The notes under the pieces: model-generated
Database searches by the model: none
Told to the model about the DNA's origin: nothing
What the model saw: only the letters and a program-made list of their open reading frames with translations
From: Streptomyces purpureus
Lineage (GTDB): Bacteria > Actinomycetota > Actinomycetes > Streptomycetales > Streptomycetaceae
DNA: 64,000 nt
Assembly: GCF_014648195.1 (NCBI RefSeq)
Contig: NZ_BMQQ01000001.1
Coordinates: forward strand, 685,131 to 749,130
Direction: 5' to 3'
Shown here: positions 55,114 to 64,000 of the stretch, piece after piece
How the letters are laid out: the number at the start of each line of letters is the position of its first letter
Position numbering within the stretch: the first letter of the stretch is position 1
Program-made: the position numbers and the translations under genes

Positions 55114-56271
55114 TCAAGCCTGGTGGGTGATCGCGGGGGACACGGCCTCCCCATCGAGTCGGTCGACGAGGATCATCGCGACATCGTCGGTCAGGGGGCC
55201 CGCGGTGTGCCGTATCAGTGCCTGGTGCAGTTCGGCCAGGAACTCCGGCGGGGTCGTGCCCGCGCGGATCTTTTCCATGACTTCCGGGAGGGGGAAGAAG
55301 CCGTTGTCGGGATCACGGGCCTCGATCACACCGTCGGTGTACAGCAGCAGACGGTCGCCGGGTGCGAACGGATAGCTCTCGGGTGTGGACGGGGCGCCGG
55401 TGACGAGGTCCTCCAGGCCGAGTGGCGGGAGCGGCGAGGCGGGCAGCAGGGGCTGCACTCTGCCCTGGCGCAGGACCAGCGGAGGGGGATGGCCGCGGTT
55501 GACGACTTGCACCACGGGTTCGTCCGGTACCTGGGCCATGAGGGCGGTGGTAAATCCCTCCAGCACCACCTCCGGGTCGCCCGAGATGATGGCTTCGCGT
55601 CGCAGCGCAGCCGAGCAGTGGTCCATGACCTCCGTCAGGTCGGCCTCGTAGTGTGCGATCTCCCGGAACGCGCCCAGCGCGACGCCGACCGCCCGCATGG
55701 CTTTGAGTCCCTTGCCGCGGACGTCGCCGACGATCATCCGAACCCCGTACCGGGTCTGCACCGCCTCGTAAAGATCACCGCCGATCTGCGCCTCCGTCCC
55801 GGCCGCGAGGCAGAGGCTGGCGGCCCGTACGGGGCCCAGGTGCGCCGGCACGGGCCGCAGCACGACGTCCTGTGCTGCCAGGGCGATCCGGCGGACCTGC
55901 TCAAGCTCGCTCCGCCTGCGCGTCTGCACGGCGTCGCTGGCGATGTAACCGGCAACGGACACCAGGCCAATGGCCAGGAAGTTGGTATAGACCTGGAGGG
56001 TGGTCCACGCCTGGTTGTGGGTGGCGGTGATCACGCTGACAGTCAGCGCGAGAGCCGCCGCCGAGAGGGTGCCCTTGGGGCCCATGGTCACCGCGGCCAA
56101 CGCCGGCATCGCCGTGAGGAGGGGGCCGGTATAGATGAAGTGGGCCGGTGTGAGCTCGATCGCCAGCACGGCCAGCGCGATCATGAAGGGCAGAGCCTGC
56201 AGCAAGGTGAGGAGGACGGGGACATGCCCACCCGCTCCTCGCCGAACGGGCGAGCGCGATACCGACCGCAT
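55114..56271 (-). CDS. membrane-bound SpoIIE-type protein phosphatase (PP2C)
   Basis: 385 residues from the ATG at 56271 (an in-frame ATG at 56307 would add 12). About three or four membrane segments lie between residues 15 and 120. The C-terminal 240 residues are a SpoIIE/PP2C-type domain with GGDLYEAV, VGDVRGKGLKAM, NRGHPPPLVL and LYTDGVIEARD, which bear the metal-binding Asp and Gly residues. Such proteins dephosphorylate anti-sigma-factor antagonists. No anti-sigma or STAS gene is adjacent. It lies 49 bases downstream of the binding-protein gene on the same strand. Confidence 0.9.
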   Translation of the reverse strand: MRSVSRSPVRRGAGGHVPVLLTLLQALPFMIALAVLAIELTPAHFIYTGPLLTAMPALAAVTMGPKGTLSAAALALTVSVITATHNQAWTTLQVYTNFLAIGLVSVAGYIASDAVQTRRRSELEQVRRIALAAQDVVLRPVPAHLGPVRAASLCLAAGTEAQIGGDLYEAVQTRYGVRMIVGDVRGKGLKAMRAVGVALGAFREIAHYEADLTEVMDHCSAALRREAIISGDPEVVLEGFTTALMAQVPDEPVVQVVNRGHPPPLVLRQGRVQPLLPASPLPPLGLEDLVTGAPSTPESYPFAPGDRLLLYTDGVIEARDPDNGFFPLPEVMEKIRAGTTPPEFLAELHQALIRHTAGPLTDDVAMILVDRLDGEAVSPAITHQA

Positions 56272-56320
56272 GGGTCCAGCCTGCCCGCCCGGAGGCGGAG
56301 GCTCCACTTGTCCCCACCGC

Positions 56321-57460
56321 TTACTCGGAGACGGCCCTCGTCCAGCCCCGGGCGACCGTCTCCCTCGCCTTGTCCAGTTGCGCGTCTGTCGGGAACCGCG
56401 GCGTTCCCTCGACCGTCGGCAGCTGCGCGGCGGCGGCCTCGTCGAGGGTGCCGTCCTTCTTCATGCTGTCCATGAGCACCGGGCGGGCGAAACCCTTGAG
56501 CCGGAGGTTCTGGCCCTCTGCGCTGAAAAGGTACTCCTGCCACAGGCGGGCAGCCGCCGGGTGCGGGGCGTTCTTGTTGATCGCCAGCCCGTAGTACTGG
56601 GCGAAGGCGCCGTCGAAGGGGATCGCGACCTGCCAGTTCACGCCTTTGGCGCGGAGCTGGTCGGCGTGGCCGAGGTTGACGTAGTCCCAGTTGATGCTGA
56701 TGGGCGTCCGGCCGTCCTCGACCGATGCCGAGCTGGGCTCGGTGGGGTTGAAGTTGCCGATCTTCTTGAGCTCGGCGAAGAAGTCGAGACCGGGTTGGAT
56801 GTCGTCGAACGACCCGTTGTTCGCCAGAGCGGCCGCGTAGACGCTTGCGAAGGCGGTACCCGACCGGGTCGGGTCGCCCTCGATCGCTACCTTGCCCTGG
56901 TAACCGGGCTTCAGCAGATCGGCGAAGGTGCGGGGGCAGGGCTTGACGCGGTTGGCGTCGCAGCCGATGGAGATGTAGCCCCCGTAGTTGTTGTACCAGC
57001 GGGCCTGCGGGTCCTTCTGACTGACGGGGACCGAGTCGTACGCGGCGACCTTGTACGGCGCGAGCAGGTTCTCCCTCGCTGCTGCCCGCGCGAACGTATC
57101 GCCCATGTCGAGCACGTCGGGGGCGCTCGACCGGTTCCCGCTCTGCTTCAGGGCCTCGATCTCGTCCTCGCTGTGGCCCTCCGGATTGGCGACGGTGACC
57201 TCGATCCCGTACTTCTTCTCGAAGCCGTCGATCAGGTAGCCGTAGCCGGCCCAGGATCGCGGAATCGCGATCGCATTGAGCCTGCCTTCCTGTTGCGCCG
57301 AGGCGACCAGCGCCTCCATGCCGCCCACGTTCTCGGCGGCGGTGGCCACCGACGGCTTCTGCGGTTCGGCGGTGGGGGTGTTCTCGCAGGCACTCAGGCC
57401 CAGTGCCACGAGGGCGAAGCAGCTGAGGACGGCCGCTGCTCGGGCCCGGGGTGTGGTCAC
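56321..57460 (-). CDS. ABC-type extracellular solute-binding lipoprotein (spermidine/iron type)
   Basis: 379 residues. Signal peptide with lipobox LGLSAC. The body is a periplasmic-binding-protein fold (MEALVASAQQEGRLNAIAIP, IDGFEKKYGIEV, PDVLDMGDTFA, YNNYGGYISIGCDANR, FADLLKPGYQGKVAIEGDPTRSG split over the sequence), matching PotD/FbpA-like proteins. The GTG at 57460 has GGAG 7 bases upstream; longer frames have no signal peptide. No permease or ATPase gene is nearby, so transporter partners are elsewhere or it acts as a sensor. Confidence 0.88.
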   Translation of the reverse strand: MTTPRARAAAVLSCFALVALGLSACENTPTAEPQKPSVATAAENVGGMEALVASAQQEGRLNAIAIPRSWAGYGYLIDGFEKKYGIEVTVANPEGHSEDEIEALKQSGNRSSAPDVLDMGDTFARAAARENLLAPYKVAAYDSVPVSQKDPQARWYNNYGGYISIGCDANRVKPCPRTFADLLKPGYQGKVAIEGDPTRSGTAFASVYAAALANNGSFDDIQPGLDFFAELKKIGNFNPTEPSSASVEDGRTPISINWDYVNLGHADQLRAKGVNWQVAIPFDGAFAQYYGLAINKNAPHPAAARLWQEYLFSAEGQNLRLKGFARPVLMDSMKKDGTLDEAAAAQLPTVEGTPRFPTDAQLDKARETVARGWTRAVSE

Positions 57461-57620
57461 GACGGCTCCAGGGGGTGGGAGTGGTCGTCGAGGCCAGAGT
57501 ACCCGGCCGTCTCGATGGCGGGATCCCACCCGAGCAAGCCTGTGATCGCGGTCCCACGCCGGAACCACGACCTCTGTGCGCACGGCGAACCGTGCGGGTC
57601 GTGCGAGGTGCACGATCCCC

Positions 57621-60347
57621 TCACCGTGCCGTGTCGTCCCATTGGTCCAGCAGGAGCTCGCCGAGCCCTTCCGCCCCGGGCGTGGCGCCGTCGTGGGTGG
57701 ATTGTTCGGTCCAGATGATTTTTCCTGTCGGCGTGTAGCGGGTGCCCCAGCGTTCGGCGAACTGGGCGACCAGGAAGAGCCCGCGACCACCCTCGTCGGT
57801 GGCCTTCGCGCGGCGTAGCCGGGGCGAGGTGCTGCTGCCGTCGGAGACCTCGCAGATCAGGGTGGATGCGGCGGGGACGCTGACCGGCTCCGTGCGGAGC
57901 AGCCGGACGGTGATGGGCTCGGTGCCGTAGCGGATGGCGTTGGTGATCAGCTCGCTGAGGATGAGTTCGGTGCTGAAGGCGATCTGCTCCAGTCCCCAGT
58001 CCGTCAGCTGGCGGGCGCAGGCGGTGCGCACCGGGGCCACCTCCGCCGGGTCACCGGGCACGTGCCACTCAGCGACCTGCGTGGGGCCGAGCCGGCGGGC
58101 GCGGGCCGCCAGCAGCGCGATGTCGTCCCTGGGCCGGTCGGGCAGCAGGGCCTCCATCACCGCCGCGCACGTGGCCTCAGGGGTGCGGTCGGGCCCGGTC
58201 AGAGCACCGCGCAGGACCTCCAGGCCGGCGTCCAGGTCCCGGTCGCGGTCCTCGATCAGGCCGTCGGTGTAGAGCACCAGCCGGGACCCCTCGGGCACGG
58301 TCAGCCCGGCGCTCTCGCTGGGCAGGCCGACACCCAGCCCCAGCGGCGGGGAGACGGGCACCGGAGGGAAGTCCACGGTCCCGTCGGGATGAACCACAGC
58401 CGGTCCCGGATGGCCCGCGGTGGCCATGTCCAGCCGCCCGGTCGTGGGATCGTAGACGGCATACAGGCACGTGGCGCCGGTGATCCCCTGCCCGTCCTCC
58501 CCGTCGGCGTCGTTCTGGGCCACCAGCTCGTCCAGCCGGCCCAGCAGCTCCTCCGGAGGCATGTCCAGGGCGGAGAAGTTGTGAACGGCGGTGCGCAACC
58601 GGCCCATGGTCGCCGCGGCGTGCAGGCCGTGGCCGACGACATCACCCACCACCAGGGCCACCCGGGCGCCGGACAGCGGGATGACGTCGAACCAGTCCCC
58701 ACCCACCCCGGCCTGTGCCGGCAGATAGCGATAAGCCACTTCAAGGGCGGACTGCTCGGGCAGCCGGCGTGGCAGCAGGCTGCGTTGCAGGGTGACGGCC
58801 ATGGTGTGTTCGCGGGTGTAGCGGCGGGCGTTGTCGATGCACACCGCTGCCCGGGCGGCCAGCTCCTCGGCGAAGGACATGTCCTCGTCCTCGAACGGCG
58901 GGGAGTCGTCCGCCCGCCAGAAGCCCGCCATTCCCAGCACCACCCCGCGTGCCCGCAACGGGACCGTGAGCAGGGAGTGGATCCCGTGGTCGAGGATCCA
59001 CCGGGCATCCGAGGGGTGCAGGGCCCGCCGGCCGTCGAAGGTGCTCAGGTCCCTCACCAGCACCGCTCGGCCGTCGGCCGGCCCTGCGGAGACGGGGTCG
59101 CCGGCGACGAACCGGATCAGCTCGCCGACAGGGTGGAGGAGATGGTCCTCCTCCAGACCCGCGACCGCGGTCAGGCGCATCTCGGTGTGCACACCGGAGG
59201 ACTCCTCGCCGTGCAGGACCGGGTCCAGCAGCTCGATGGTGGCGACATCGGCGAACCGGGGCACCGCCACCTCCGCCAGTTCCTCGGCCGTGCGCTTCAC
59301 ATCCAGTGTGGTGCCGATCCGCACCCCGGCGTCGTAGAGCAGCCGCAACCGTTCGCGGGCCACCTCGGCCCTGCCGGAGAGAGCCCGCAGCTCGGTGGTG
59401 TCCCGTAGCGTCACCACGCCGGCGACCGGTCCATGGGGTGCGGTGAGCCGCTTGTTGACCGCCAGGAGGCGGTCGGCCGCCAGATACACCTCGTCAGTGA
59501 CCGGCCGGTCGGAGGTCAGCAGCTCGGCGAGGTCCTCCTCCATCCCCACATCGGTGATGTGGCGCCGCTCCGCGTCCGCCGGCAGGCTCAGCAGCCGCCG
59601 TGCCTCGTCGTTGGCCAGCATCAGCCGACCCTCACCGCCGATGATCAGCACTCCCTCCCGCACGGCGTGCAGGACCGCGTCGTGGTGTTCGTACATCCTG
59701 GCCATTTCGGCCGGGCCGAGGCCATGGGTCTGCCGCCTCAACCGGTGGCTCACCAGTCCCGACCCGATCGCGGCGACGGCGAGGGCTCCGGCGACGCTGC
59801 CGAGGACGACCGGCAGCTGCTGGTTCACCGTGTGCTGGGCGTTCTCGACCGTGATGGGAGCGGAGACGACGGCGACCACCGAGCCGTCAGCACCCCTGAC
59901 AGGGACCGCCGAGACCACGGACAGCCCCAGGGACCCGTGGAACGTCCTGGTGAACGCCTTGCCGGCCGCCGCCTCCGCGTAGGGGCCGATGACGAGCTTT
60001 CCGATCTCATTCGGGTCGCTGTGGGTGAGGGTGATGCCGTCCAGCCGGTACACGATGATCGCATCGACGCCCGCGGCCTTCCGGGCAGCCTCGGCGTGCG
60101 GCTGCAGCACCGCGGTCGGGTCGGGGCTGTCGAGCGCCGCCTCAATGTTCGGGGAGTGCGCGAAGGTCTGCGCCACGGCAAGCGTCCGGTGCCGGGCGTC
60201 CGCCATGCTGTCGCGTCGAGCCTGCACCACGAGAGCCACCAGCGCGGCGACGACCAGCAGCACCACGAGCACCAGCTGCAGGAGGAAGACCTGCCCGGAG
60301 AGGCTGCGCACGCTCAGCAGGGAGCGCAGGCGCCGTGGCTGCCGCAC
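57621..60347 (-). CDS. sensor SpoIIE-type phosphatase with PAS, GAF and anti-sigma kinase-like domains
   Basis: 908 residues. TM1 is at about 19-41 and TM2 near 175-198, with an extracellular sensor domain between (dCache/CHASE-like). PAS at about 215-320 (AVREGVLIIGGEGRLMLAND), GAF at about 335-510, PP2C/SpoIIE at about 540-755 (GGDWFDVIPL, VGDVVGHGLHAA, TAGHPGPAVV, LYTDGLIEDRD), and a C-terminal HATPase_c domain (ELILSELITNAIRYG, EGGRGLFLVAQFAERWG). This is the multi-domain layout of streptomycete phosphatase/kinase switches in partner-switching pathways. It should respond to an external signal; output sigma factor unknown. Confidence 0.93.
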   Translation of the reverse strand: MRQPRRLRSLLSVRSLSGQVFLLQLVLVVLLVVAALVALVVQARRDSMADARHRTLAVAQTFAHSPNIEAALDSPDPTAVLQPHAEAARKAAGVDAIIVYRLDGITLTHSDPNEIGKLVIGPYAEAAAGKAFTRTFHGSLGLSVVSAVPVRGADGSVVAVVSAPITVENAQHTVNQQLPVVLGSVAGALAVAAIGSGLVSHRLRRQTHGLGPAEMARMYEHHDAVLHAVREGVLIIGGEGRLMLANDEARRLLSLPADAERRHITDVGMEEDLAELLTSDRPVTDEVYLAADRLLAVNKRLTAPHGPVAGVVTLRDTTELRALSGRAEVARERLRLLYDAGVRIGTTLDVKRTAEELAEVAVPRFADVATIELLDPVLHGEESSGVHTEMRLTAVAGLEEDHLLHPVGELIRFVAGDPVSAGPADGRAVLVRDLSTFDGRRALHPSDARWILDHGIHSLLTVPLRARGVVLGMAGFWRADDSPPFEDEDMSFAEELAARAAVCIDNARRYTREHTMAVTLQRSLLPRRLPEQSALEVAYRYLPAQAGVGGDWFDVIPLSGARVALVVGDVVGHGLHAAATMGRLRTAVHNFSALDMPPEELLGRLDELVAQNDADGEDGQGITGATCLYAVYDPTTGRLDMATAGHPGPAVVHPDGTVDFPPVPVSPPLGLGVGLPSESAGLTVPEGSRLVLYTDGLIEDRDRDLDAGLEVLRGALTGPDRTPEATCAAVMEALLPDRPRDDIALLAARARRLGPTQVAEWHVPGDPAEVAPVRTACARQLTDWGLEQIAFSTELILSELITNAIRYGTEPITVRLLRTEPVSVPAASTLICEVSDGSSTSPRLRRAKATDEGGRGLFLVAQFAERWGTRYTPTGKIIWTEQSTHDGATPGAEGLGELLLDQWDDTAR

Positions 60348-60706
60348 GTCTCTCCTCCCTGATGAGGCTGACCGTGCTCTCGTCGCTCTCGTCGCCCTTG
60401 GTGGCCTTGCCCCGGACGAGGGCGGCGGTCAGGCACCCCATGCCCAGATTGACCCGAAATGCTGCGCATACTCCATTCCTATCGCTTCTGGGCCGCTGAC
60501 CACGAGGTGCCGGGCGGGTCCGGCCGGTCGGCGATGATCAGGAGGTGGTCGAGATGGGGGCGCAGCGGCTTGGCGAAGGGGCTCGGGTCGCCCAACTGGC
60601 CCCGCCGCCGGCTGGGTGAACCGAGGCGGTCACGGCCGGACCGCGTCCCGTCCTCGATGGCGTCCGAGGGCTGGCCACGAACCGCGACGCATGCCTGCCG
60701 GAGCCG
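60348..60706. other. intergenic region, no gene seen
   Basis: About 360 bases between two minus-strand genes. Frames on both strands are short and lack coding bias. It presumably holds the promoter of the sensor phosphatase gene and the end of the peptidase transcript. Confidence 0.4.
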
Positions 60707-62056
60707 TCAGAGCCGGACCGTCCAACTCACCGTGGACTTCATCGTCCGCGCGATGGCGCGGTCCCGCACCGAGGGCGTACGGTCCTCGGCGGTGATGGAC
60801 AGTGTGTGCCTCCGAAGGTCGAGCAGCCGCAGGGCCAGGTCGGACACCCGTACGTCGGTGCGGCCCGCGAGAGACGTCATCTCCCGCCCGTCGAGATACC
60901 AGCGGATCCTGAGTTGACGCCCGTCCGCCCCCGTCAGCCGGGGCACCAGGGCTTTGGCGGTGTCGCCCATGCGGAGGGTGCGATCGGTCGCCGTGACGGG
61001 GGAGGCGATGCGCGCCTCGCGGTAGAAGCCGGCGATCATCGCCTCCACTCCGGGCAGATTGAAGGGCTGACCGAGGGAGCGCATCAGAGAGTTCTCGGTG
61101 GGGCGCCGCAGTCCAGTGACGTAGTAGCCGCCGCCCTCGTACGCGCCGACGGTGCCGCCGTCGGGGGACTGCTCACCGAGCCAGCGGTGCCACTTGGCGC
61201 CCCGGTCGGCCAGGTCGTCGGCGGTGAAGCTGGTGATGTTGGAGTCGGCGGGCTCCGGGCCCACGTACCGCTCGTAGCCGGGGTAGTTGGGGTAGAAGTA
61301 CTCGTCGGCCAGCTTGCCCAGGGAGTGGCCGGTCTCGTGGATCGCGACCTGACCGGACTTCTCGTTGCCCGCCGAGGCCGTTGATATGCCCTCGTAGCCG
61401 AGGGTCTTGCTGGGCTCGTTGTAGCCCGCCCCGCCGTATTTGGTGCTGTTGGCGAGGACGAGCACCAGGTCGGCCTCGGGCGCCTTGGCCACGTATCCGT
61501 CGACCTTGCCCTGGTCGACGCAGAGCAGCCGCTCGATGTCGTCGCACCAGAAGTAGGAGCCGAGGGCGGTGTCCCTGAGGGTGTCGGGAGCGGGGTCGCC
61601 GGAGACGCCGGACTCGTTCGAGACGGCGTCGACCGTCCAGACGTTGAAGAGGTTGCGGTAGGTGGTGTAGGGCTCGACGGCCGTCAGCTCGGCCCATTTC
61701 TGCTGGGCGTCGGCGCGGAAGCGGGGCAGTTCGGCGGCGGTGTAGCCGTCTCCGACGACGACGATGTCGAGCCGGTCGGCGGTGGGGCCGTTGTCGATCA
61801 GCTTGGTCACCTCGCCGTCGGCGGCCGCCTCGGTCGCCGACAGGCGGGAGGCCGGCCGGTTCCGGCCCTCGGGCGGCACGTGCGTGTGGCCGGCCCCGGC
61901 GAGCGTCCCGTGTTCCGGCCCGGGTATCTCGACCTCGACTCCGGCCGTGGGGGGTGCCGTCGGGTCCGCAGCGGCGCTTCCGGGTGTGGCGGCGAGTACG
62001 GTCGTGAGGGCGACGGCCACTGCGGCCGCCATGGCTCCGCGTCGTGCTGAACGCAT
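60707..62056 (-). CDS. secreted M64-family metallopeptidase
   Basis: 449 residues. A signal peptide (1-30, ends SAAAD-like) is followed by a short Pro-rich segment. The zinc site is HETGH (240-244) followed by LADEY (249-253), the M64 (IgA-peptidase-like) pattern HExxH...DEY. WTVDAVSNESGVS and SNITSF are other family landmarks. The C-terminal ~120 residues are a beta-domain. It is exported and probably degrades extracellular protein. It is divergent from an XRE-TPR regulator with an inverted repeat between them, which suggests regulation by that protein. Confidence 0.9.
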   Translation of the reverse strand: MRSARRGAMAAAVAVALTTVLAATPGSAAADPTAPPTAGVEVEIPGPEHGTLAGAGHTHVPPEGRNRPASRLSATEAAADGEVTKLIDNGPTADRLDIVVVGDGYTAAELPRFRADAQQKWAELTAVEPYTTYRNLFNVWTVDAVSNESGVSGDPAPDTLRDTALGSYFWCDDIERLLCVDQGKVDGYVAKAPEADLVLVLANSTKYGGAGYNEPSKTLGYEGISTASAGNEKSGQVAIHETGHSLGKLADEYFYPNYPGYERYVGPEPADSNITSFTADDLADRGAKWHRWLGEQSPDGGTVGAYEGGGYYVTGLRRPTENSLMRSLGQPFNLPGVEAMIAGFYREARIASPVTATDRTLRMGDTAKALVPRLTGADGRQLRIRWYLDGREMTSLAGRTDVRVSDLALRLLDLRRHTLSITAEDRTPSVRDRAIARTMKSTVSWTVRL

Positions 62057-62080
62057 GAAATCAGCCCCTTGCCAGGCGAG

Positions 62081-62120
62081 TTAAGCGCATCAGTAAATGT
62101 GTTGAACGAGTCGCTTAACC
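62081..62120. promoter_or_regulatory. inverted-repeat operator candidate between peptidase and regulator genes
   Basis: GTTAAGCG (62081-62088) and CGCTTAAC (62113-62120) form a perfect 8-bp inverted repeat with a 24-base spacer, so the half-sites are 32 bases (about three helical turns) apart on the same face. The region is A/T-richer than its surroundings. Its place between divergent genes fits a dimeric regulator such as the XRE-TPR protein. Confidence 0.5.
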
Positions 62121-62194
62121 TAGGGGGAAGGCGAGGGCGTGCGCAATGCCTACTGCTTCTGGATACTGGGAAGTTCACGAATCAGGGGGTCCGC

Positions 62195-63535
62195 ATGGAC
62201 GATCCGGCCACGATCGGCCACCGAGTACAGCGGCTGCGCACTCAACGCGGGCTGACACAGCGGCAGTTGGCTGAGCCTTCGTACACCCCCGCGTACGTCT
62301 CGACGCTCGAGTCGGGCAAGGTCAGGCCCTCGGAGACCGCGCTGCGCTTCCTTGCGGAGCGGCTCGGTACGTCGTACGAGGAGCTGGCCACCGGCCGCCC
62401 CGCGCACCTCGCCACGGAGCTGCGGCTCGCTCTCACCGACGCGCACCAGCAGCTGGCCACCGGGACGGCGGACGAGGCCGCCGTGCGCTACCGACAACTC
62501 CTCGCCGACGCGGAGGACCTCGGACTCGTTCCCGAGCAGGCTGAGGCGCTGCTCGGGCTCGGCGACTGTGCCCTGGAGACCGGTGAACTGGTCGACGCGG
62601 GTCACCACTTCCAGGACGCCGAGCGGCTCCTCGCGGAGGAGCCGCTGCCCCGCCGCGTACGCGCGATCCGGGGCCGGGCCGTCGCACACCTCCTGGCCGG
62701 GGAGCTGCGCTACGCCTGCTATCTCCTTGAATCCGCCATCGACGAGCTCGCTGCGAGCGGCCTGGCCGACCCCGAGGCGCTGGTCATCCTGTACGCCGCC
62801 GTGATCGGCCCGTACATCGACATGGGTGCACACGCCCGGGCCGCGTATGCCGCCGAGCTAGCCCTGGCGCTGGCTCCGCAGGTCGACGACCCGGCGCTGG
62901 TGGCGGGCATGCACCGGCAGGTGGCTCGCACCTTCCTCGCAGAGGGGCGCACGGCCGACGCCGACGCCTCATTGGCCAAGGCGCAGGCGATCTACCAGCA
63001 GCTGAGCCTGCGTACCGATCTCGCGCACTGCCACTGGATGCGCGGCTACGTCCAGGCGCAGAACGGCGAACTGGCGGCAGCTGAACAGGAGTTGCGCGCC
63101 GCCCGGGACATGCTGAACGCCAAACGCGCGGCGCTGTTCACCGCGCAGGTGGAGGTGGAGTTGGCCGATGTCCTCCGGCGGCTCGGACGGCACGGCGAGG
63201 CGTCGGATCTGCTCTCTGCATTTCTTGAGCTGGGTGACCGGCACGGCGCGGTGCACGCGGGGGGTGCGCACAGGCTGCTCGGGCTGATCGCCGAGGAGCG
63301 GGGGGACAGCGAGACCGCCGAGGAGCACTACGTCATGGCGCTGGGGCTGCTGGAGCGCAGCGGCGCGAGCGGCGACCTCGCCGATCTGTGCCGTCTGCTG
63401 GGCGACCTTCTGCGCCGCGGCGGCCGCACCGAGGCCGCGCTGGACGCGTACCGCACGGGGCTCGGCCACCGGTCGCTCCCTGGCACGACGACGCTGGGGC
63501 CGGCTCCGACGGCACTGGTGTTCCCGCGGCACTGA
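62195..63535 (+). CDS. XRE-family regulator with TPR domain
   Basis: 446 residues. Helix-turn-helix at 5-60 (RVQRLRTQRGLTQRQLAE ... YVSTLESGKVRPS). The rest is 8-9 tetratricopeptide-like helical repeats (EAVRYRQLL-type, HFQDAERLL, AAEQELRAARDML, AEEHYVMALGLLE). This is the plan of peptide- or ligand-responsive TPR regulators. The ATG at 62195 was chosen because it starts the HTH and follows CAGGGGGT. It probably controls its own gene and the divergent peptidase. Confidence 0.92.
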   Translation: MDDPATIGHRVQRLRTQRGLTQRQLAEPSYTPAYVSTLESGKVRPSETALRFLAERLGTSYEELATGRPAHLATELRLALTDAHQQLATGTADEAAVRYRQLLADAEDLGLVPEQAEALLGLGDCALETGELVDAGHHFQDAERLLAEEPLPRRVRAIRGRAVAHLLAGELRYACYLLESAIDELAASGLADPEALVILYAAVIGPYIDMGAHARAAYAAELALALAPQVDDPALVAGMHRQVARTFLAEGRTADADASLAKAQAIYQQLSLRTDLAHCHWMRGYVQAQNGELAAAEQELRAARDMLNAKRAALFTAQVEVELADVLRRLGRHGEASDLLSAFLELGDRHGAVHAGGAHRLLGLIAEERGDSETAEEHYVMALGLLERSGASGDLADLCRLLGDLLRRGGRTEAALDAYRTGLGHRSLPGTTTLGPAPTALVFPRH

Positions 63536-63562
63536 ACGAGCAGCCGACAGTGCACTTCCAGC

Positions 63563-64000
63563 ATGGTCCGGATCTTGGTTTCGCGACGCCGCCAATTGCG
63601 CTGGCGGAGGACCCGGTACCGCTCGAGGCGTCCCGGCGGGAGCATGCGAGCCTGCAGAACGACCTTGCGGCTGCCGCGTCTGTGCGGCCTGTACGTAGTC
63701 AGCCCCCAGGGGGCCGAGCCGCCCTACGGCATCGCATGGTGGAACGACGACACCTTCACGGTGTGCGAGGTGAAGTCGTTGACGACGACAACGAAGCCGC
63801 CCCGCCTTTGACGCCGTCTACACCGGTCTGCACCGTGAGGCGCTGAACAGGCGTTACGACTGGTTCGAGAGGACACCGCACCCGAATTATGTGTTCTGGT
63901 GGGTCTCCGACGGCGTGATATCGACCTGGCGGGACGGGGTTTCCAGGCTGGAGCACCTCCACGACCACGGCTCCGCGCCGCACGCCTTCACCTTCCACGA
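63563..64000 (+). pseudogene. broken or partial DUF3291-like coding region at window edge
   Basis: In one frame from about 63790 to the window end the protein reads FDAVYTGLHREALNRRYDWF, then NYVFWWVSDG, GVSRLEHLHDHGSAPHAF: the C-terminal half of DUF3291 proteins. This frame has a stop at 63780 and no start. A different frame from 63563 to 63811 (GLYVVSPQGAEPPYGIAWWND) precedes it with apparent coding bias. A frameshift near 63800 would join them, so this is probably a broken gene or two fragments. The end lies beyond the window. Confidence 0.4.

Overview
The window is high-GC DNA with strongly G/C-biased third codon positions, frequent GTG starts, AGGAG-type ribosome binding sites and many 4-base stop/start overlaps. 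With a cobalamin-riboswitch metE, SpoIIE-type phosphatases, a DUF2180 protein and an XRE-TPR regulator, this points to a Streptomyces or close actinomycete chromosome. No rRNA, tRNA, CRISPR array, phage or intact insertion sequence was seen.

Layout. 1-4.6 kb: a small basic protein, two tandem secreted S33-type hydrolases and a PAP2 phosphatase, with two perfect-stem terminators. 4.6-30.5 kb: one minus-strand operon of about 20 genes for a surface or extracellular polysaccharide. It encodes a sugar-acid dehydrogenase, two GT4 and one GT2 glycosyltransferases, two Wzz-like proteins, AsnB, a bi-domain oxidoreductase, a heparinase II/III-like protein, a beta-helix lipoprotein, a Wzy-like polymerase, a flippase, a pyruvyl transferase and a CDP-sugar module (cytidylyltransferase, C-methyltransferase, SDR, PIG-L deacetylase, DUF4910 peptidase-like protein, RmlC-like epimerase, class III aminotransferase). 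No priming transferase is in the window. 30.5-34.8 kb: an intergenic region, then an SRPBCC protein, a Rieske oxygenase and a probable hopanoid C-3 methylase (HpnR). 35-38 kb: a DUF2180 protein, a double universal stress protein, a Cys-rich copper-binding four-helix protein and a deoxynucleoside kinase. 38.1-38.8 kb: a truncated, frameshifted folP remnant. 38.9-41.6 kb: metE with a cobalamin riboswitch and a visible ribosome-binding-site sequestering helix.

41.9-51.0 kb is the most interesting part: an eight-gene locus (Y4yA-family PLP decarboxylase, SbnB/ornithine-cyclodeaminase-like, MATE exporter, HisC-like aminotransferase, SbnA-like beta-replacing enzyme, metal-chelate-type binding lipoprotein, FecCD permease, ATPase). 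There are Zur-like palindromes before the first gene and over the start of the binding-protein gene. It looks like an NRPS- and NIS-independent, diaminopropionate-derived metallophore system, possibly a zincophore.

51-64 kb: a secreted three-repeat protein with a strong terminator, a phosphotransferase-like remnant, a lipoprotein of unknown function, two SpoIIE-type phosphatases flanking an orphan binding protein, a secreted M64 metallopeptidase divergent from an XRE-TPR regulator across a spaced inverted repeat, and a broken DUF3291-like fragment at the edge.
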